Source of the DNA: Paenibacillus oceani
GTDB taxonomy: Bacteria; Bacillota; Bacilli; Paenibacillales; NBRC-103111
Assembly: GCF_014705615.1 (NCBI RefSeq)
Contig: NZ_JACXJA010000019.1
Location: 1 to 64,000 of the forward strand
DNA: 64,000 nucleotides
Direction of reading: 5' to 3'
Notes under the pieces: generated by a model
What the model saw: the letters and a program-made list of their open reading frames with translations, nothing else
Told to the model about the DNA's origin: nothing
Databases searched by the model: none
Translations under genes and position numbers: made by a program
Shown here: in pieces, positions 17,863 through 27,094 of the stretch
Layout: each line of letters starts with the position of its first letter
Numbering within the stretch: position 1 is the first letter of the stretch

Positions 17863-18750
17863 TCAAGATTCGGCGTCCGTGGAGCGCTCGCTCCATGTTC
17901 TCCGGTATACCGAAGGGGAGACGCCCTTCAGATCGTTAAACACGCGCGAGAAGCTGGCGAACGAACGGAATCCGACCTCCATCGCGATGTCGGTTATCGT
18001 CATCCGGCTCGACTGGAGCAAGCTGCAAGCCTGGCGAATTCTCAGCTCGTGGATGAAGTCGATGAAGCTCGTGCCGAGATGACGCTTTAGCAGTTTGCTA
18101 AGATTCGGCACGCTGAAATGAAACAGCTTCGACAGCTCGGCGAGCGTTAACGGCTCCTGATAGTGCTGGTGGATGTAGTGAATGATTTCCCATATTGTCG
18201 AATGATCCGATCTGCGGGTTATGGCTGCCTCTATGGACGGTTCCGCCTGACAACGAATCCGGTCGAATCCGGCCAGCGCCTCGAACAGCATCGAGGTGAG
18301 CATCAGCCGTTTCCATCGCTCGTTCCGGCTATACTCCAGCTGCATCCGGTCGAACAAGGCGAGCATATCCCGGTACTGCTCGCGGCTGATCTGAACGAAA
18401 GGCGCGAGCTTCGTCTCGTCGTCATGCAGCAAGCAGTGGCCGAGCTCGCGATCGGGTGCGTTCAGCAGCAGTCCCATGTCGAAGTTGCATACGTAGAGCA
18501 GCAGATCCAGACCCTCTTCTGCATGAATCTCGTGGATTTGGTAGGGGAGAAGAAAGGTCATCGTCCCCGGTTCCAGCGTATGCGACACTCCGTTTACGAA
18601 CTCGGTTCCTCTTCCTTCGACGACAAGGCAAAGCTCCAGGAAGTCGTGCCGGTGAGGGGGGATGTTATTATTTATTTTTTGGATAATGTAAAACGGAAAC
18701 CCGTCTTTGTTCGGATAATCGGTTAGCACCGGCGGGAATACGGACGGCAT
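17863..18750 (-). CDS. AraC family transcriptional regulator
   Basis: This 295-aa protein has an N-terminal cupin domain (IPPHRHDFLELCLVVEGRGTEFVNG at about 28-54, with the metal/ligand-type HRH motif) and a C-terminal double HTH (LTLAELSKLFHFSVPNLSKLL and MTITDIAMEVGFRSFASFSRVF, about 190-285). It converges with the GH88/105-like gene and is divergent from the SBP gene at 18951 with 200 bp between them, so it is the probable activator of the 18951-23094 operon. Cupin sensing suggests a sugar or uronate effector. Confidence 0.88.
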   Translation of the reverse strand: MPSVFPPVLTDYPNKDGFPFYIIQKINNNIPPHRHDFLELCLVVEGRGTEFVNGVSHTLEPGTMTFLLPYQIHEIHAEEGLDLLLYVCNFDMGLLLNAPDRELGHCLLHDDETKLAPFVQISREQYRDMLALFDRMQLEYSRNERWKRLMLTSMLFEALAGFDRIRCQAEPSIEAAITRRSDHSTIWEIIHYIHQHYQEPLTLAELSKLFHFSVPNLSKLLKRHLGTSFIDFIHELRIRQACSLLQSSRMTITDIAMEVGFRSFASFSRVFNDLKGVSPSVYRRTWSERSTDAES

Positions 18751-18898
18751 GGGGGGCCCCCTTTGCTGCGTAATCAGTCTAGCTTCTGGTAGAATAAGAA
18801 GTTCGGTTTACAAAACGTACAGTGAAAATAATGAGAGGAATCGAAAAAATATAGGACGTATTCCAAAGTTAATCAAGTTATTCTGAATATAGCAAGAG

Positions 18899-18912
18899 GG
18901 AAAGCGCTTTAA
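18899..18912. promoter_or_regulatory. Candidate catabolite-responsive element
   Basis: GGAAAGCGCTTTAA contains the perfect palindrome AAAGCGCTTT (18901-18910), the core of CcpA cre sites, about 40 bp before the SBP start codon. The outer positions deviate from the consensus, so confidence is moderate. Confidence 0.4.
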
Positions 18913-18950
18913 CAGGAGCTGCTATCTATCATAACACAGGGGGTTTTACT

Positions 18951-20255
18951 ATGAAAAAAAGCTTATTAGCCGCCGCTGTCGTTCTGGCCGCCGCATCGGT
19001 CTCCGGCTGCGGAACCGGCGGAACAAGCGGGGAGCAGGGGCAGCAGTCGGCGGCGGTACCCGGCGATAAACCGGTAGAGCTTGTATTTACCGGTATCCCG
19101 ATCACGGAAGAAGAGTTCCAGGAACAATTCGGCAAGCCGATTCGCGAGAAATATCCGCACATTTCTACGAAATACATTGTGCCGGGGAAAGGCACGGAAT
19201 TGAAAGATCTGGTAGCCGCCGGGACGATTCCCGACGTGTATATGACCGCCAGAGTTAATTTGCCGATGTTTCTGGATTTGAAGCTCGGTCAAAATCTGGA
19301 CGAATGGATTAAGAAGTATAATTTCGATCTGAACAGGCTGGAACCGAATGCGGTGCAGGCCATGCGTGATATGACGGCGGATCAGATGGTTTTCGGGATT
19401 CCTTACCAAAATGCCTCCTTGGGTTACGTGCTTTATTACAACAAAGACATTTTCGATAAATTCGGAGTTCCGTATCCGAAGGACGGCATGACCTGGGACG
19501 AGACGTACGAGCTCGCCAAAAGGCTTACCCGGGTCGAGGACGGCGTGCAGATCAGGGGATTAAGCGCCAACTGGTCGAATATTTTCGTGATCAATAATCA
19601 GCTTTCCTTGCTGGCATTGGATGGCAACGATAAGGCGGTCATCAACACGGATTCCTGGAAAATGGTGTTTAATAACGTGAAACGGTTTTATGAAATTCCG
19701 GGCAACCACGTCACGAAGGACACGCTCTCGGATCAGATTCAAGAACGCGATTTCCTTACCGGAACCGTAGCGATGACGGTAGGCGGTGGAGCGGCTGCAG
19801 CCGCGGATAAAGCGATCAACTTCGATTACGTGGCGCTTCCGACTTATCCGGAGGCTCCGGGTATGGGCACGAAGACGTCGGGAAGATACTTGTTGCCCAC
19901 GAGTACGAGCAAGCATAAGGAAGATGTGTTTAAAGCGATCACCGTCATCACCTCCGACGAGTTTCAAATGAACGCGTCCAAGGATGGACGGGCAACGGCT
20001 TTGCAAAATAAAGAGATTCAAAAAGCGTATATGCAAAACAATCCGAAATTAAAGGACAAGAACAATTTCGCTTATTTCTACAATAAGTCTGCGTCTGCCC
20101 CGAAGATCAATCCGGAGCTGATCGGCATTAATGAATTCCATTTCGCCGCCGGGGAATTGTCGAAAGTGATATTGGGCGAGAGCGATGTGGCAACGGCTCT
20201 ACGTACAGCTGACGAGAAGCTGAACCAGGCTGTGGAGGCTAAAAAGAAACAGTAA
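18951..20255 (+). CDS. Extracellular solute-binding lipoprotein without linked permeases
   Basis: This 434-aa lipoprotein has a signal peptide MKKSLLAAAVVLAAASVSGC with lipobox VSGC. Family 1 SBP signatures include FGIPYQNASLGYVLYYNKDIF near residue 150 and PKDGMTWDETYELAKRL. It is a paralogue of the SBPs at 14912 and 52331. It leads an operon with RraA-like, N-acetylneuraminate-lyase-like and Asp-box proteins, which suggests that it captures a sialic-acid-like or other keto-acid sugar. A cre-like palindrome lies upstream, and the divergent AraC regulator is the likely activator. No permease is linked. Confidence 0.85.
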   Translation: MKKSLLAAAVVLAAASVSGCGTGGTSGEQGQQSAAVPGDKPVELVFTGIPITEEEFQEQFGKPIREKYPHISTKYIVPGKGTELKDLVAAGTIPDVYMTARVNLPMFLDLKLGQNLDEWIKKYNFDLNRLEPNAVQAMRDMTADQMVFGIPYQNASLGYVLYYNKDIFDKFGVPYPKDGMTWDETYELAKRLTRVEDGVQIRGLSANWSNIFVINNQLSLLALDGNDKAVINTDSWKMVFNNVKRFYEIPGNHVTKDTLSDQIQERDFLTGTVAMTVGGGAAAAADKAINFDYVALPTYPEAPGMGTKTSGRYLLPTSTSKHKEDVFKAITVITSDEFQMNASKDGRATALQNKEIQKAYMQNNPKLKDKNNFAYFYNKSASAPKINPELIGINEFHFAAGELSKVILGESDVATALRTADEKLNQAVEAKKKQ

Positions 20256-20290
20256 GCATCCGCGGCAAGAAGCGAAAGTGGGGATGAAGG

Positions 20291-21043
20291 ATGAACCTGC
20301 AGCGTCCAAGCTACGGCGAATTGTTGAAGTTGAAAAGATGGAATACGCCGACCATCTACAATGGCTGGGAAGCGATCACGGAGCATGACATTACGACGGG
20401 GTTCAATCGGGAGGAAACGCGGGATTATATGCCGCAGATGGGACCGATGGCCGGTTATGCCGTAACGGTACAGATCGAGCCCGGGAACCCGGCGCATCCG
20501 CAAAGCAATCCGAATGCGTGGAGCGAATACCGGCACTACGTGGCAAGCCGCCCCGGTCCCAAAATCGTTGTCGTTCAGGATTTGGATGCACCCCGGGTAA
20601 TCGGAGCGTTCTGGGGAGAGGTGAACAGCAATATTCACCGCGCTTTAGGATGCGTCGGTACGATCACGGACGGTGCGATCCGCGATCTCGATGAAATGAC
20701 GAACGCCGGCTTCAAGGCGATCGCCCGCAGATTGTGTGTCGGTCATGCCTATAGCACGCCGGTCCGCTGGGGCTGTGAGGTTGAAGTATTTGGTTGTACG
20801 GTTAGGCCGGGCCAGCTCATTCATGCGGATAAACACGGCTTCCTCGTCATTCCGGAGGAAGATGAGCGCCGGTTGTTGGAAGCCGCCCGCTTCATGGACG
20901 ATAATGAGTGCGATACGCTGATCCCCGCGGCCAGAAGTGGAGCCGGCAAGTCCGCCGGGGAGCTGCTTCAGGCAATCGATGCCGCGGGCGGCGAGTTCGG
21001 TCTCCGGACCAAGCAGGCTTACAGGAAATCCGGAGAATGGTAA
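20291..21043 (+). CDS. RraA-like / 4-hydroxy-4-methyl-2-oxoglutarate aldolase family protein
   Basis: This 250-aa protein contains the fold signature of the RraA/HMG-aldolase family: GEVNSNIHRALGCVGTITDGAIRDLDEM (about 115-142), where the glycines and the DG..RD acidic pair bind metal and pyruvate. In catabolic operons such proteins are usually class II aldolases or oxaloacetate decarboxylases acting on 2-keto acids, not RNase E regulators. It lies 35 bp after the SBP and 49 bp before the lyase-like gene. A role in splitting a keto-acid sugar intermediate is an inference from context. Confidence 0.7.
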   Translation: MNLQRPSYGELLKLKRWNTPTIYNGWEAITEHDITTGFNREETRDYMPQMGPMAGYAVTVQIEPGNPAHPQSNPNAWSEYRHYVASRPGPKIVVVQDLDAPRVIGAFWGEVNSNIHRALGCVGTITDGAIRDLDEMTNAGFKAIARRLCVGHAYSTPVRWGCEVEVFGCTVRPGQLIHADKHGFLVIPEEDERRLLEAARFMDDNECDTLIPAARSGAGKSAGELLQAIDAAGGEFGLRTKQAYRKSGEW

Positions 21044-21092
21044 GACGATTCAGCAACTAAAAAAAACAGAGACGGGATAGATAGGTGAGAGC

Positions 21093-21995
21093 ATGCTGGC
21101 TTTAGAACGATTTCAAGGTATTATTCCGGCAATCCTTACGCCCTATGACGAATCGGGAAATGTAAGCGAGCGGGCGACCCGCCAGCTTGTCCGGCATTTG
21201 CTGGGGAAGCGGGTCGACGGGTTTTATGTAGGCGGAAGTACGGGAGAAGGGTTTCTATTATCCGCCGGGGAACGCGAATTGTTATTGGAAGTGATTATAG
21301 ACGAAGTCCGCGGAACCGTACCGGTCATCGCCCATGTCGGCGCAATGGACACGGATACCAGCGTCAAGCTGACCAAACATGCGGCGCGGGCCGGAGCCGA
21401 TGCGGTGTCGTCGGTTGCCCCTTTTTATTACAAGCACGGTGCGGAGCAGGTTCGCGGCCACTATCTCGATATTGCGCAGGCGTCGGACCTTCCGCTGATC
21501 CTGTACCATTTCCCCGCGATGACGGGCGTTCAATCGACGGTGCGGTTTTACGAGGAGTTATCCAAGGTGGACAATATCGCCGGAGTGAAGTTCACGTCCA
21601 AAGATACGTTTGAGCTGCAGCAACTGATCGAAGCGTGCGGGCCGGACTTCCGTGTCTTCAACGGTCCGGACGAATGTCTGCTGGCCGGGCTCGCGGTCGG
21701 CTGCTGCGGCGCGATCGGAAGCACGTATAACATCATGCCGAAATTGTTCACACAGCTGTACTCGAAGTTCAAGGCGGGGGACATGGCCGAGGCGCTCCGG
21801 CTGCAGGCGAAAGCGAACCGGGTGATCGCCGAGCTGCTGAAATACGATTTTATCGCCTTCGAGCGGGAAATTTTGCGGCTGCAAGGCATCGACACAGGGC
21901 GGCCGAGAAAGCCGATTCAGCAACTAACGGAGGAAGAACGGCAGCAGATCCGTCTGTTTGCGCAGCAGTTCGATTTTTTGGGAGTGAAGGATTAA
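21093..21995 (+). CDS. nanA: N-acetylneuraminate lyase-like aldolase (DapA/NanA family)
   Basis: This 300-aa TIM-barrel aldolase forms a Schiff base with a keto acid. The family motif GGSTGEGF is at 47-54, the catalytic Tyr138 is in LYHFPAMTG and the Schiff-base Lys166 in GVKFTS. The segment FNGPDE...GAIGSTYNIM is characteristic of N-acetylneuraminate lyases rather than dihydrodipicolinate synthases, so I favour cleavage of sialic acid or a close analogue to a hexosamine and pyruvate. RBS AGGTGAGAG. The downstream Asp-box protein fits, but nanE/nanK homologues are absent nearby, so another keto-acid sugar is possible. Confidence 0.75.
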   Translation: MLALERFQGIIPAILTPYDESGNVSERATRQLVRHLLGKRVDGFYVGGSTGEGFLLSAGERELLLEVIIDEVRGTVPVIAHVGAMDTDTSVKLTKHAARAGADAVSSVAPFYYKHGAEQVRGHYLDIAQASDLPLILYHFPAMTGVQSTVRFYEELSKVDNIAGVKFTSKDTFELQQLIEACGPDFRVFNGPDECLLAGLAVGCCGAIGSTYNIMPKLFTQLYSKFKAGDMAEALRLQAKANRVIAELLKYDFIAFEREILRLQGIDTGRPRKPIQQLTEEERQQIRLFAQQFDFLGVKD

Positions 21996-22008
21996 GGAGC
22001 TGAAGCTT

Positions 22009-23094
22009 ATGTCGAATACAGGGATTCAATATGTAGTAGTCGCCGAATCCGGAGCCGGCAATCCGCGTAACGATACGGCGAGTATCGTGGCGCTAAAGGA
22101 CGGGCGCTTGATGCTCGTATGGCATAAATACGAGGAGGGGCCGGGGGGAGGCAGCGATTTCGGATTGTGCCGCATCTACTCCAAAACTTCGGCTGACGGC
22201 GGGATCACCTGGGACGGGGAACGAATGCTCGTCGACGTATCGCCGGGCGATCATAATGTGCAAGCTCCGGGCTTGTCCCGGCTGCCTTCCGGCGACTTGC
22301 TGCTGCACTGTCTGCGCGGGCATCACGGCGCGAGCAGCTCGAGTATGATCCTGTTCCGGTCCTCGGACGAAGGAGAGACTTGGCAGGAAGCGGGAGCCAT
22401 ATGGGAGCGGAGCGCGGGACAATGGCTGCAGGGCGGAGCCAACCATATGAACGTATTAAGCAATGGCCGTCTGCTGCTGCCGTATCATTTCGGTACGGGG
22501 CATCAGGGAGGCCAGCACAATACGATCAGCTGCTTCTTAAGCGACGATGACGGGGTGAACTGGCGGCGGGCGAGCACGGTTCTGGATTTGCCGATGAGAG
22601 GCGCTATGGAGGCGTCTGTGGCCGAAGGGGACGGCGGGCAGTTGCTCATGTCGATCCGTACGCAGCTGGGTGCGGTGTTCCTGTCGCGCTCCGAGGATTA
22701 CGGAGAGACTTGGTCGATGCCGCAAACTTCCGGCTTGCACGCTCCGGAATCGTGTACGTGTCTGCGGCGAATACCGGGCACTTGCGATCTGGTGCTGTTT
22801 TACAATGCCAGCAAGTACGATCCGACCAGACATCACTACGGACTGCGCACGCCTCTGACCGCCGCCTTGTCCCGCGACGGCGGAGCGACATGGAGCAAGG
22901 TCGGGGATATTGAGACGGGGCCGTACGAGTATATGAACGTAAACTGCATGATGACCGAGAAGGGGGATGCGCTGCTCACCTACGCAAAGGTGGAGGACCC
23001 GCAATTGATCCGGCGTGATCCGGCGCTTCCTTTCCAGCGGAAAGGGATGGACCTGTGCCTCGCTTTGATCGACCGGGAATGGTTTGGCGGGTAA
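22009..23094 (+). CDS. Sialidase-like Asp-box (BNR) beta-propeller protein
   Basis: This 361-aa protein has five Asp-boxes: SADGGITW, SSDEGETW, SDDDGVNW, SEDYGETW and SRDGGATW, spaced as in a six-bladed propeller. RBS AAGGAG precedes ATG, 13 bp after the lyase-like gene. There is no signal peptide, and I do not see the N-terminal FRIP arginine motif of classical GH33 sialidases, so catalytic activity on sialosides is uncertain. It may be an intracellular glycosidase acting on an imported oligosaccharide. Last gene of the operon, followed by a terminator. Confidence 0.75.
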   Translation: MSNTGIQYVVVAESGAGNPRNDTASIVALKDGRLMLVWHKYEEGPGGGSDFGLCRIYSKTSADGGITWDGERMLVDVSPGDHNVQAPGLSRLPSGDLLLHCLRGHHGASSSSMILFRSSDEGETWQEAGAIWERSAGQWLQGGANHMNVLSNGRLLLPYHFGTGHQGGQHNTISCFLSDDDGVNWRRASTVLDLPMRGAMEASVAEGDGGQLLMSIRTQLGAVFLSRSEDYGETWSMPQTSGLHAPESCTCLRRIPGTCDLVLFYNASKYDPTRHHYGLRTPLTAALSRDGGATWSKVGDIETGPYEYMNVNCMMTEKGDALLTYAKVEDPQLIRRDPALPFQRKGMDLCLALIDREWFGG

Positions 23095-23161
23095 CATGTT
23101 AGTTCTGCGAGGGTTATAACGGATAATCGTCTTGTTGCTTGCGTAATGGGAAAATACCGAA

Positions 23162-23204
23162 AAACCGCTCAGGCTGATGTTCAGCGCCGGGCGGTTTTCT
23201 TTGT
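23162..23204 (+). terminator. Rho-independent terminator
   Basis: AAAACCGCTC pairs with GGGCGGTTTT around an inner hairpin (GGCTGA...TCAGC), followed by CTTTG. It ends the operon and also serves the converging lipoprotein gene. Confidence 0.75.
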
Positions 23205-23228
23205 TTGCTGTCTGCCCGTTTGTGGTTG

Positions 23229-23813
23229 TTAACTTTGTTTCTCGTTGATGCGGGTCACATTGACTTTGTGTATGCTTTTGGATTCGCTATGCATATCTGC
23301 AATAAAGATCAGTTGATAAGGCGCTAAATTGTAAATCAGGTAGTAGCCGCCGTATGCTTCGCCCACATACTCGATGTCGGGATTCCCCAATGCCAGCTTT
23401 ACGTCCTCAGCTGTCATCCGGATCTGCAAAAACTCGGCAGTCACTGAAATTTTATTAAGCGTGGTTTCCGGCTTCAGAACATTAAGCCCGTCCGAACAGG
23501 AGTCATGATGAAAATAAAAAGCGCCTTCTGTCCGGGTATGACCATACGAATACGTCAAGCATTCTTCGTTCGAGATGCCTTCCGGCTCGCCATAGGTTTG
23601 AGCAATCTCTTGAAAAGTCGAACCCAGCGGCAGTTTGATTTCTTTCATTCGGCCTTGGAGGGCTGCTTTTTTTATGTCCTGAATCGACTTCAGCTTCAAC
23701 GAAGCGCTCTCCTGATGTCCAGGCCCAGCTGTATCCGGCTGCATATGCATCGTACAGCCAAACAATAGACCGGCTATCGCTAGCCATAGGAACCAAATGT
23801 ATGATCTTCTCAT
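23229..23813 (-). CDS. Lipoprotein, YjgB/DUF4309-like
   Basis: This protein of about 194 aa has ATG 23813 with GGGGGA upstream. The signal peptide MRRSYIWFLWLAIAGLLFGC ends in a lipobox LFGC, so it is membrane-anchored outside the cell. The body contains a pattern seen in DUF4309 proteins: a conserved LPLGSTFQEIAQTYGEPE early motif, then TYSYG near the middle and a repeat-like MTAEDVKLALGNPDIEYVG later, suggesting two related alpha/beta units. Function is unknown. It is isolated, divergent from the GH95 gene. Confidence 0.65.
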   Translation of the reverse strand: MRRSYIWFLWLAIAGLLFGCTMHMQPDTAGPGHQESASLKLKSIQDIKKAALQGRMKEIKLPLGSTFQEIAQTYGEPEGISNEECLTYSYGHTRTEGAFYFHHDSCSDGLNVLKPETTLNKISVTAEFLQIRMTAEDVKLALGNPDIEYVGEAYGGYYLIYNLAPYQLIFIADMHSESKSIHKVNVTRINEKQS

Positions 23814-23918
23814 CCAATCCCCCGCAAACTCCACCCATATGGAAGGTATTCTCTATTATTAAAACACGGGAATACAAAGGCAGGTTGCAGATTAGCGTGT
23901 AAAAGACTACAAAGTCCA

Positions 23919-23947
23919 TTGACAGAAAGCGGAAGCCGGTTTACATT
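23919..23947 (+). promoter_or_regulatory. Sigma-A promoter of the GH95 gene
   Basis: TTGACA (23919-23924), a 17-bp spacer and TACATT (23942-23947) form a good vegetative promoter 33 bp before the start codon. Confidence 0.75.
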
Positions 23948-23967
23948 GAGGTTACCGGTAACCTCAA
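23946..23967. promoter_or_regulatory. Perfect 22-bp palindromic operator at the GH95 promoter
   Basis: The half-site TTGAGGTTACC is mirrored exactly around a central CCGG core. It overlaps the end of the -10 hexamer and covers the expected start of transcription, the classical position for a repressor. A CG-centred palindrome of this kind fits a LacI-family regulator. Confidence 0.8.
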
Positions 23968-23979
23968 AGGAGGATTTCA

Positions 23980-26277
23980 ATGAGTCAAATGAACGAAAAG
24001 CTAACTTATATAAAGCCGGCCAGAAGCTGGGTCGAGGGGCTGCCGATCGGCAACGGCAGGCTGGGAGGCATGATATTCGGCCGGACGGCCGAGGAGCGGA
24101 TTCAGCTTAATGAGGATTCCGTCTGGTACGGCGGTCCGAAGCAGCGGGACAACCCGGAGGCGATCCGACATCTTGGGGACATTCGCCGCCTGTTGTTCGA
24201 AGGCAAACCGAAGGAAGCGGAGCGTCTCGCCAGAATCACGATGAGCTCGATGCCGCATCATTTTGCCCCGTATCAGACGCTTGGCGATTTGTCTCTGTTC
24301 TTCGAAGGGGTGGAGAAGGACGTTCAGGACTACAAGCGGGAGCTGGATCTGGCGCGCGGCGCGGCGGTTGTCGAATTTGTCAGCGGAGCGGCAGCATTTC
24401 GGAGGGTCCAATTCTCAAGTGCCGTTGACCAGGTTATCGTAATTCGGCTTACTGCCGGTGCACCAGGGGCACTTACCTTTACAGCGGACTTGAACCGGCG
24501 GCCGTTCGACGGGGAGATCTCGCTGATCGGATCGGATACAATTGCGATGGGCGGACAATGCGGTCCGGACGGCGTCGTTTACTCCGTCGTATTGAAAGCG
24601 GTTGCCGAAGGGGGGAGCGTCCATACGATCGGCGGCGTTGTGTCGGTGGAAGGGGCGGATTCCGTTACTTTGCTGGTGGCGGCCCAGACGACGTTTCGGT
24701 GCGGTGATCCGCGCGGGCTGTGCCTTGAGCAAGTGGAGGCCGCGGCACGGAAAGGTTATGACGCGCTGCTTCGCGATCACCAGGACGATCACCGCTCGCT
24801 GTTTGACAGAGTGGGGCTTGAGCTGGACGACGGGCAGTCGGAGGAGACGGCGGACCTGCCGACTGACGAACGGCTTCGCCGCGTGCGGGAAGGCGGAAGG
24901 GACATCGGGTTGGAATCATTATTTTTTCAATACGGACGTTACCTGCTTATGGCCAGCTCCAGACCGGGCTCTCTGCCCGCCAACCTGCAAGGGATCTGGA
25001 ATGAGAGCCATACGCCGCCTTGGGAGGCCGATTACCATATCAATATCAACCTGCAGATGAATTACTGGCCGGCGGAGGTCACCGGACTGGCCGAATGCCA
25101 TGAGCCGTTGTTCGATCTGCTGGACCGGCTTCGGGAGAACGGGCGGCGTACGGCTCAAATCGTATATGGAGCCGAAGGCTTCGTCGCTCATCACGCCACC
25201 GACCTGTGGGCGGATACTGCCATTCAAGGCACGTACATTCCGGCCGTGTACTGGCCGACGGGCGGTGCGTGGCTGGCGCTGCACGCTTGGGAGCATTACC
25301 GGTTCGGCTTGTCCGAGTCGTTCCTTGCGGAGCGGGCATACCCGGTTATGAAGGACGCTGCGTTGTTTTTCCTGGACTTTCTGATCGAGGATGATCAAGG
25401 CCGGCTCGTAACCGCTCCTTCCTTGTCTCCGGAGAACCAATACCGGCTGCCGAACGGCAACACCGGATGTATGTGCGTCGGGCCGTCGATGGATACGCAA
25501 ATTGTGCGCGCCTTGTTTACAGGCTGCGTGGAAGCATCTGTGCGGCTGGGCATTGACGGGGATTTTCGAATGCGGCTAGCGGAGGCGCTGGGCAAGCTTC
25601 CGGAGCCGGCGATCGGCCGTCACGGTCAAATTATGGAGTGGGCGGACGATTACGAGGAGGTTGAGCCCGGTCATCGGCATATCTCTCATCTGTTCGCGCT
25701 GCACCCCGGCGAGCAGATTACGCTTCGGGGTACTCCGGAGCTGGCCGAGGCGGCGCGCATCACCCTGGAGCGGCGGCTGAAGCATGGCGGCGGCCATACG
25801 GGCTGGAGCCGGGCTTGGATTATTCACTTTATGGCTCGTCTTGAAGACGGAGAGCAAGCGTACGACAACTATGCGGCTCTGCTTAGACACTCGGTTCATC
25901 CGAATTTGTTCGGCGATCACCCGCCGTTCCAGATCGATGCGAATTTCGGCGGAACGTCTGCGGTTGCCGAGATGCTGCTGCAGTCGCACGGCGGAGAGCT
26001 GCGGCTGCTGCCGGCGCTGCCTGCGGCATGGCCCGGCGGGCGTGTCCGCGGACTGCGGGCAAGAGGCGGCTTCGAGGTCGATATCGAGTGGAGCGAGGGC
26101 AAGCTGACCCGGGCCGCCATCCGTTCGAGGAGCGGAGGCTTGTGCGTTGTCCGCAGCGATACCCGGTTGGTTGTGAGGGACGCGGAGCGTCCGGGCGGCG
26201 TGCTGGCGCAAGGCGGGACGCTTGTCCGCTTCGAGACGAAGGCGGGGCATAGCTACACGTTGAGCTGCGGCGATTAA
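23980..26277 (+). CDS. GH95 alpha-L-fucosidase (or related alpha-galactosidase)
   Basis: This 765-aa protein has RBS AAAGGAGG and ATG 23980. It follows the GH95 domain order: N-terminal beta domain ([25 protein letters not shown]), helical linker, (alpha/alpha)6 catalytic barrel and C-terminal beta domain. Visible active-site segments are [12 protein letters not shown] (the two Asn that activate water), the acid in [24 protein letters not shown] and Asp in [16 protein letters not shown]. No signal peptide, so it would trim imported fucosylated oligosaccharides inside the cell. Its own promoter with a perfect operator suggests a monocistronic, substrate-inducible gene. Some GH95 enzymes prefer alpha-1,2-L-galactose. 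Confidence 0.9.
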   Translation: MSQMNEKLTYIKPARSWVEGLPIGNGRLGGMIFGRTAEERIQLNEDSVWYGGPKQRDNPEAIRHLGDIRRLLFEGKPKEAERLARITMSSMPHHFAPYQTLGDLSLFFEGVEKDVQDYKRELDLARGAAVVEFVSGAAAFRRVQFSSAVDQVIVIRLTAGAPGALTFTADLNRRPFDGEISLIGSDTIAMGGQCGPDGVVYSVVLKAVAEGGSVHTIGGVVSVEGADSVTLLVAAQTTFRCGDPRGLCLEQVEAAARKGYDALLRDHQDDHRSLFDRVGLELDDGQSEETADLPTDERLRRVREGGRDIGLESLFFQYGRYLLMASSRPGSLPANLQGIWNESHTPPWEADYHININLQMNYWPAEVTGLAECHEPLFDLLDRLRENGRRTAQIVYGAEGFVAHHATDLWADTAIQGTYIPAVYWPTGGAWLALHAWEHYRFGLSESFLAERAYPVMKDAALFFLDFLIEDDQGRLVTAPSLSPENQYRLPNGNTGCMCVGPSMDTQIVRALFTGCVEASVRLGIDGDFRMRLAEALGKLPEPAIGRHGQIMEWADDYEEVEPGHRHISHLFALHPGEQITLRGTPELAEAARITLERRLKHGGGHTGWSRAWIIHFMARLEDGEQAYDNYAALLRHSVHPNLFGDHPPFQIDANFGGTSAVAEMLLQSHGGELRLLPALPAAWPGGRVRGLRARGGFEVDIEWSEGKLTRAAIRSRSGGLCVVRSDTRLVVRDAERPGGVLAQGGTLVRFETKAGHSYTLSCGD

Positions 26278-26477
26278 GGCAGGCGGGGGGCGGGCGGTTT
26301 GGCGGTTCGCCTTTCGTGCTTGCATCGGGATAGGGAAGCTCTGCACCGTATGAAAATGGGACGGGAGGCTAACTTGTTTGAGCCCAAAATGGTTTAGGCG
26401 AAGTAAAGGCTGCCCTAGCTGCACAGATAGGCTCACTGCTGTTGTGGTGCGTCTGTGTATGGGGGGAGGCTGGAGCC

Positions 26478-26676
26478 GGATAAGAGTTGTTTGTACGTCA
26501 TAATTTGTCTGAAACCGTCTTGGTTGGGGGAATAAGAGCGGTTTGGGGAGCCTAATTTCCGCGAGATCAGTGCAGAGCCGGTCAACTGGTTGAAATAAGA
26601 GGTACAAACCGCCTTTATTCGCTTCTGTTTGCCTAATATGCTGAAAATAGAAGCTGCAAAAAACTCTTATTGCTTT
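26478..26676 (+). repeat. Dispersed intergenic repeat, copy B
   Basis: About 200 bp align along their whole length with 56902-57095: GGATAAGAG at the start, a TTTGTC(T/C)GAAA segment, GAATA-GAGCGGTTTG, then GAAATAAG-GGTACAAACCGCC and a final AAA-CTTAT end. Inverted modules (AATAAGAG.. and ..CTCTTATT) would let it fold. Confidence 0.75.
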
Positions 26677-26742
26677 TTGGAGAGCCAGTCACGGGTATGA
26701 ACACCCATAAAAGAAGCGCCCATGTAACGCTTTCCCAGTTGT

Positions 26743-26770
26743 TAAAGCCCTGCGGGGCTTTTTTCTTTTT
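26743..26770 (+). terminator. Rho-independent terminator
   Basis: AAAGCCC, loop TGC, GGGGCTTT, then TTTTCTTTTT. It is about 470 bp beyond the GH95 stop and immediately after the dispersed repeat. Confidence 0.7.
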
Positions 26771-26871
26771 CGGGAAATGTTTTATCTTTCCATGCGATTG
26801 AAGTGATAATTGCGTTTAAATAGCCGTGTCGGTAACATAAGTCGCGGTGCGGAGCGTTTGGCTCGTAAGGC

Positions 26872-26885
26872 TGAAAGCGCATTAA
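26872..26885. promoter_or_regulatory. Weak candidate cre site
   Basis: TGAAAGCGCATTAA matches much of the CcpA cre consensus but lacks the conserved C near its end. It lies about 210 bp before the SLH protein gene. Confidence 0.25.
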
Positions 26886-27094
26886 TTCGTTACAGGGGCG
26901 TTCTACCAGGCGAATAAAGCCGACGGCGAATGCGCGTTACATGTAAGCGGTTGCGAAATGTTCCGGCTTTCAAACCTGTTCCGATAAGGAGTGATGTCAA
27001 CGCGGCCAGCCGAAGGTGAGTGTGCGTAATAAGGAAGCTGTATCGGCAGTTTCCGGTGTGTAAGGCATGGAACTATCGAGAAGGAGGTTCTTTT

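Larger units (their letters stand above)
26278..27094. other. Non-coding region with dispersed repeat and terminator
   Basis: I see no gene. The region holds the dispersed repeat copy B (about 26478-26676), a terminator (26743-26770), a weak cre-like site (26872-26885) and then a leader of about 300 bp before the DUF4855-SLH gene. I recognise no riboswitch in the leader. Confidence 0.6.

Noticed and set aside
20291-21043. Annotation as regulator of RNase E activity
   Set aside because: Bacillales lack the E. coli RraA target system, and the operon context points to a keto-acid aldolase.
26771-27094. Possible riboswitch in the leader of the SLH protein gene
   Set aside because: I could not match any known aptamer consensus; only a weak cre-like site is visible.
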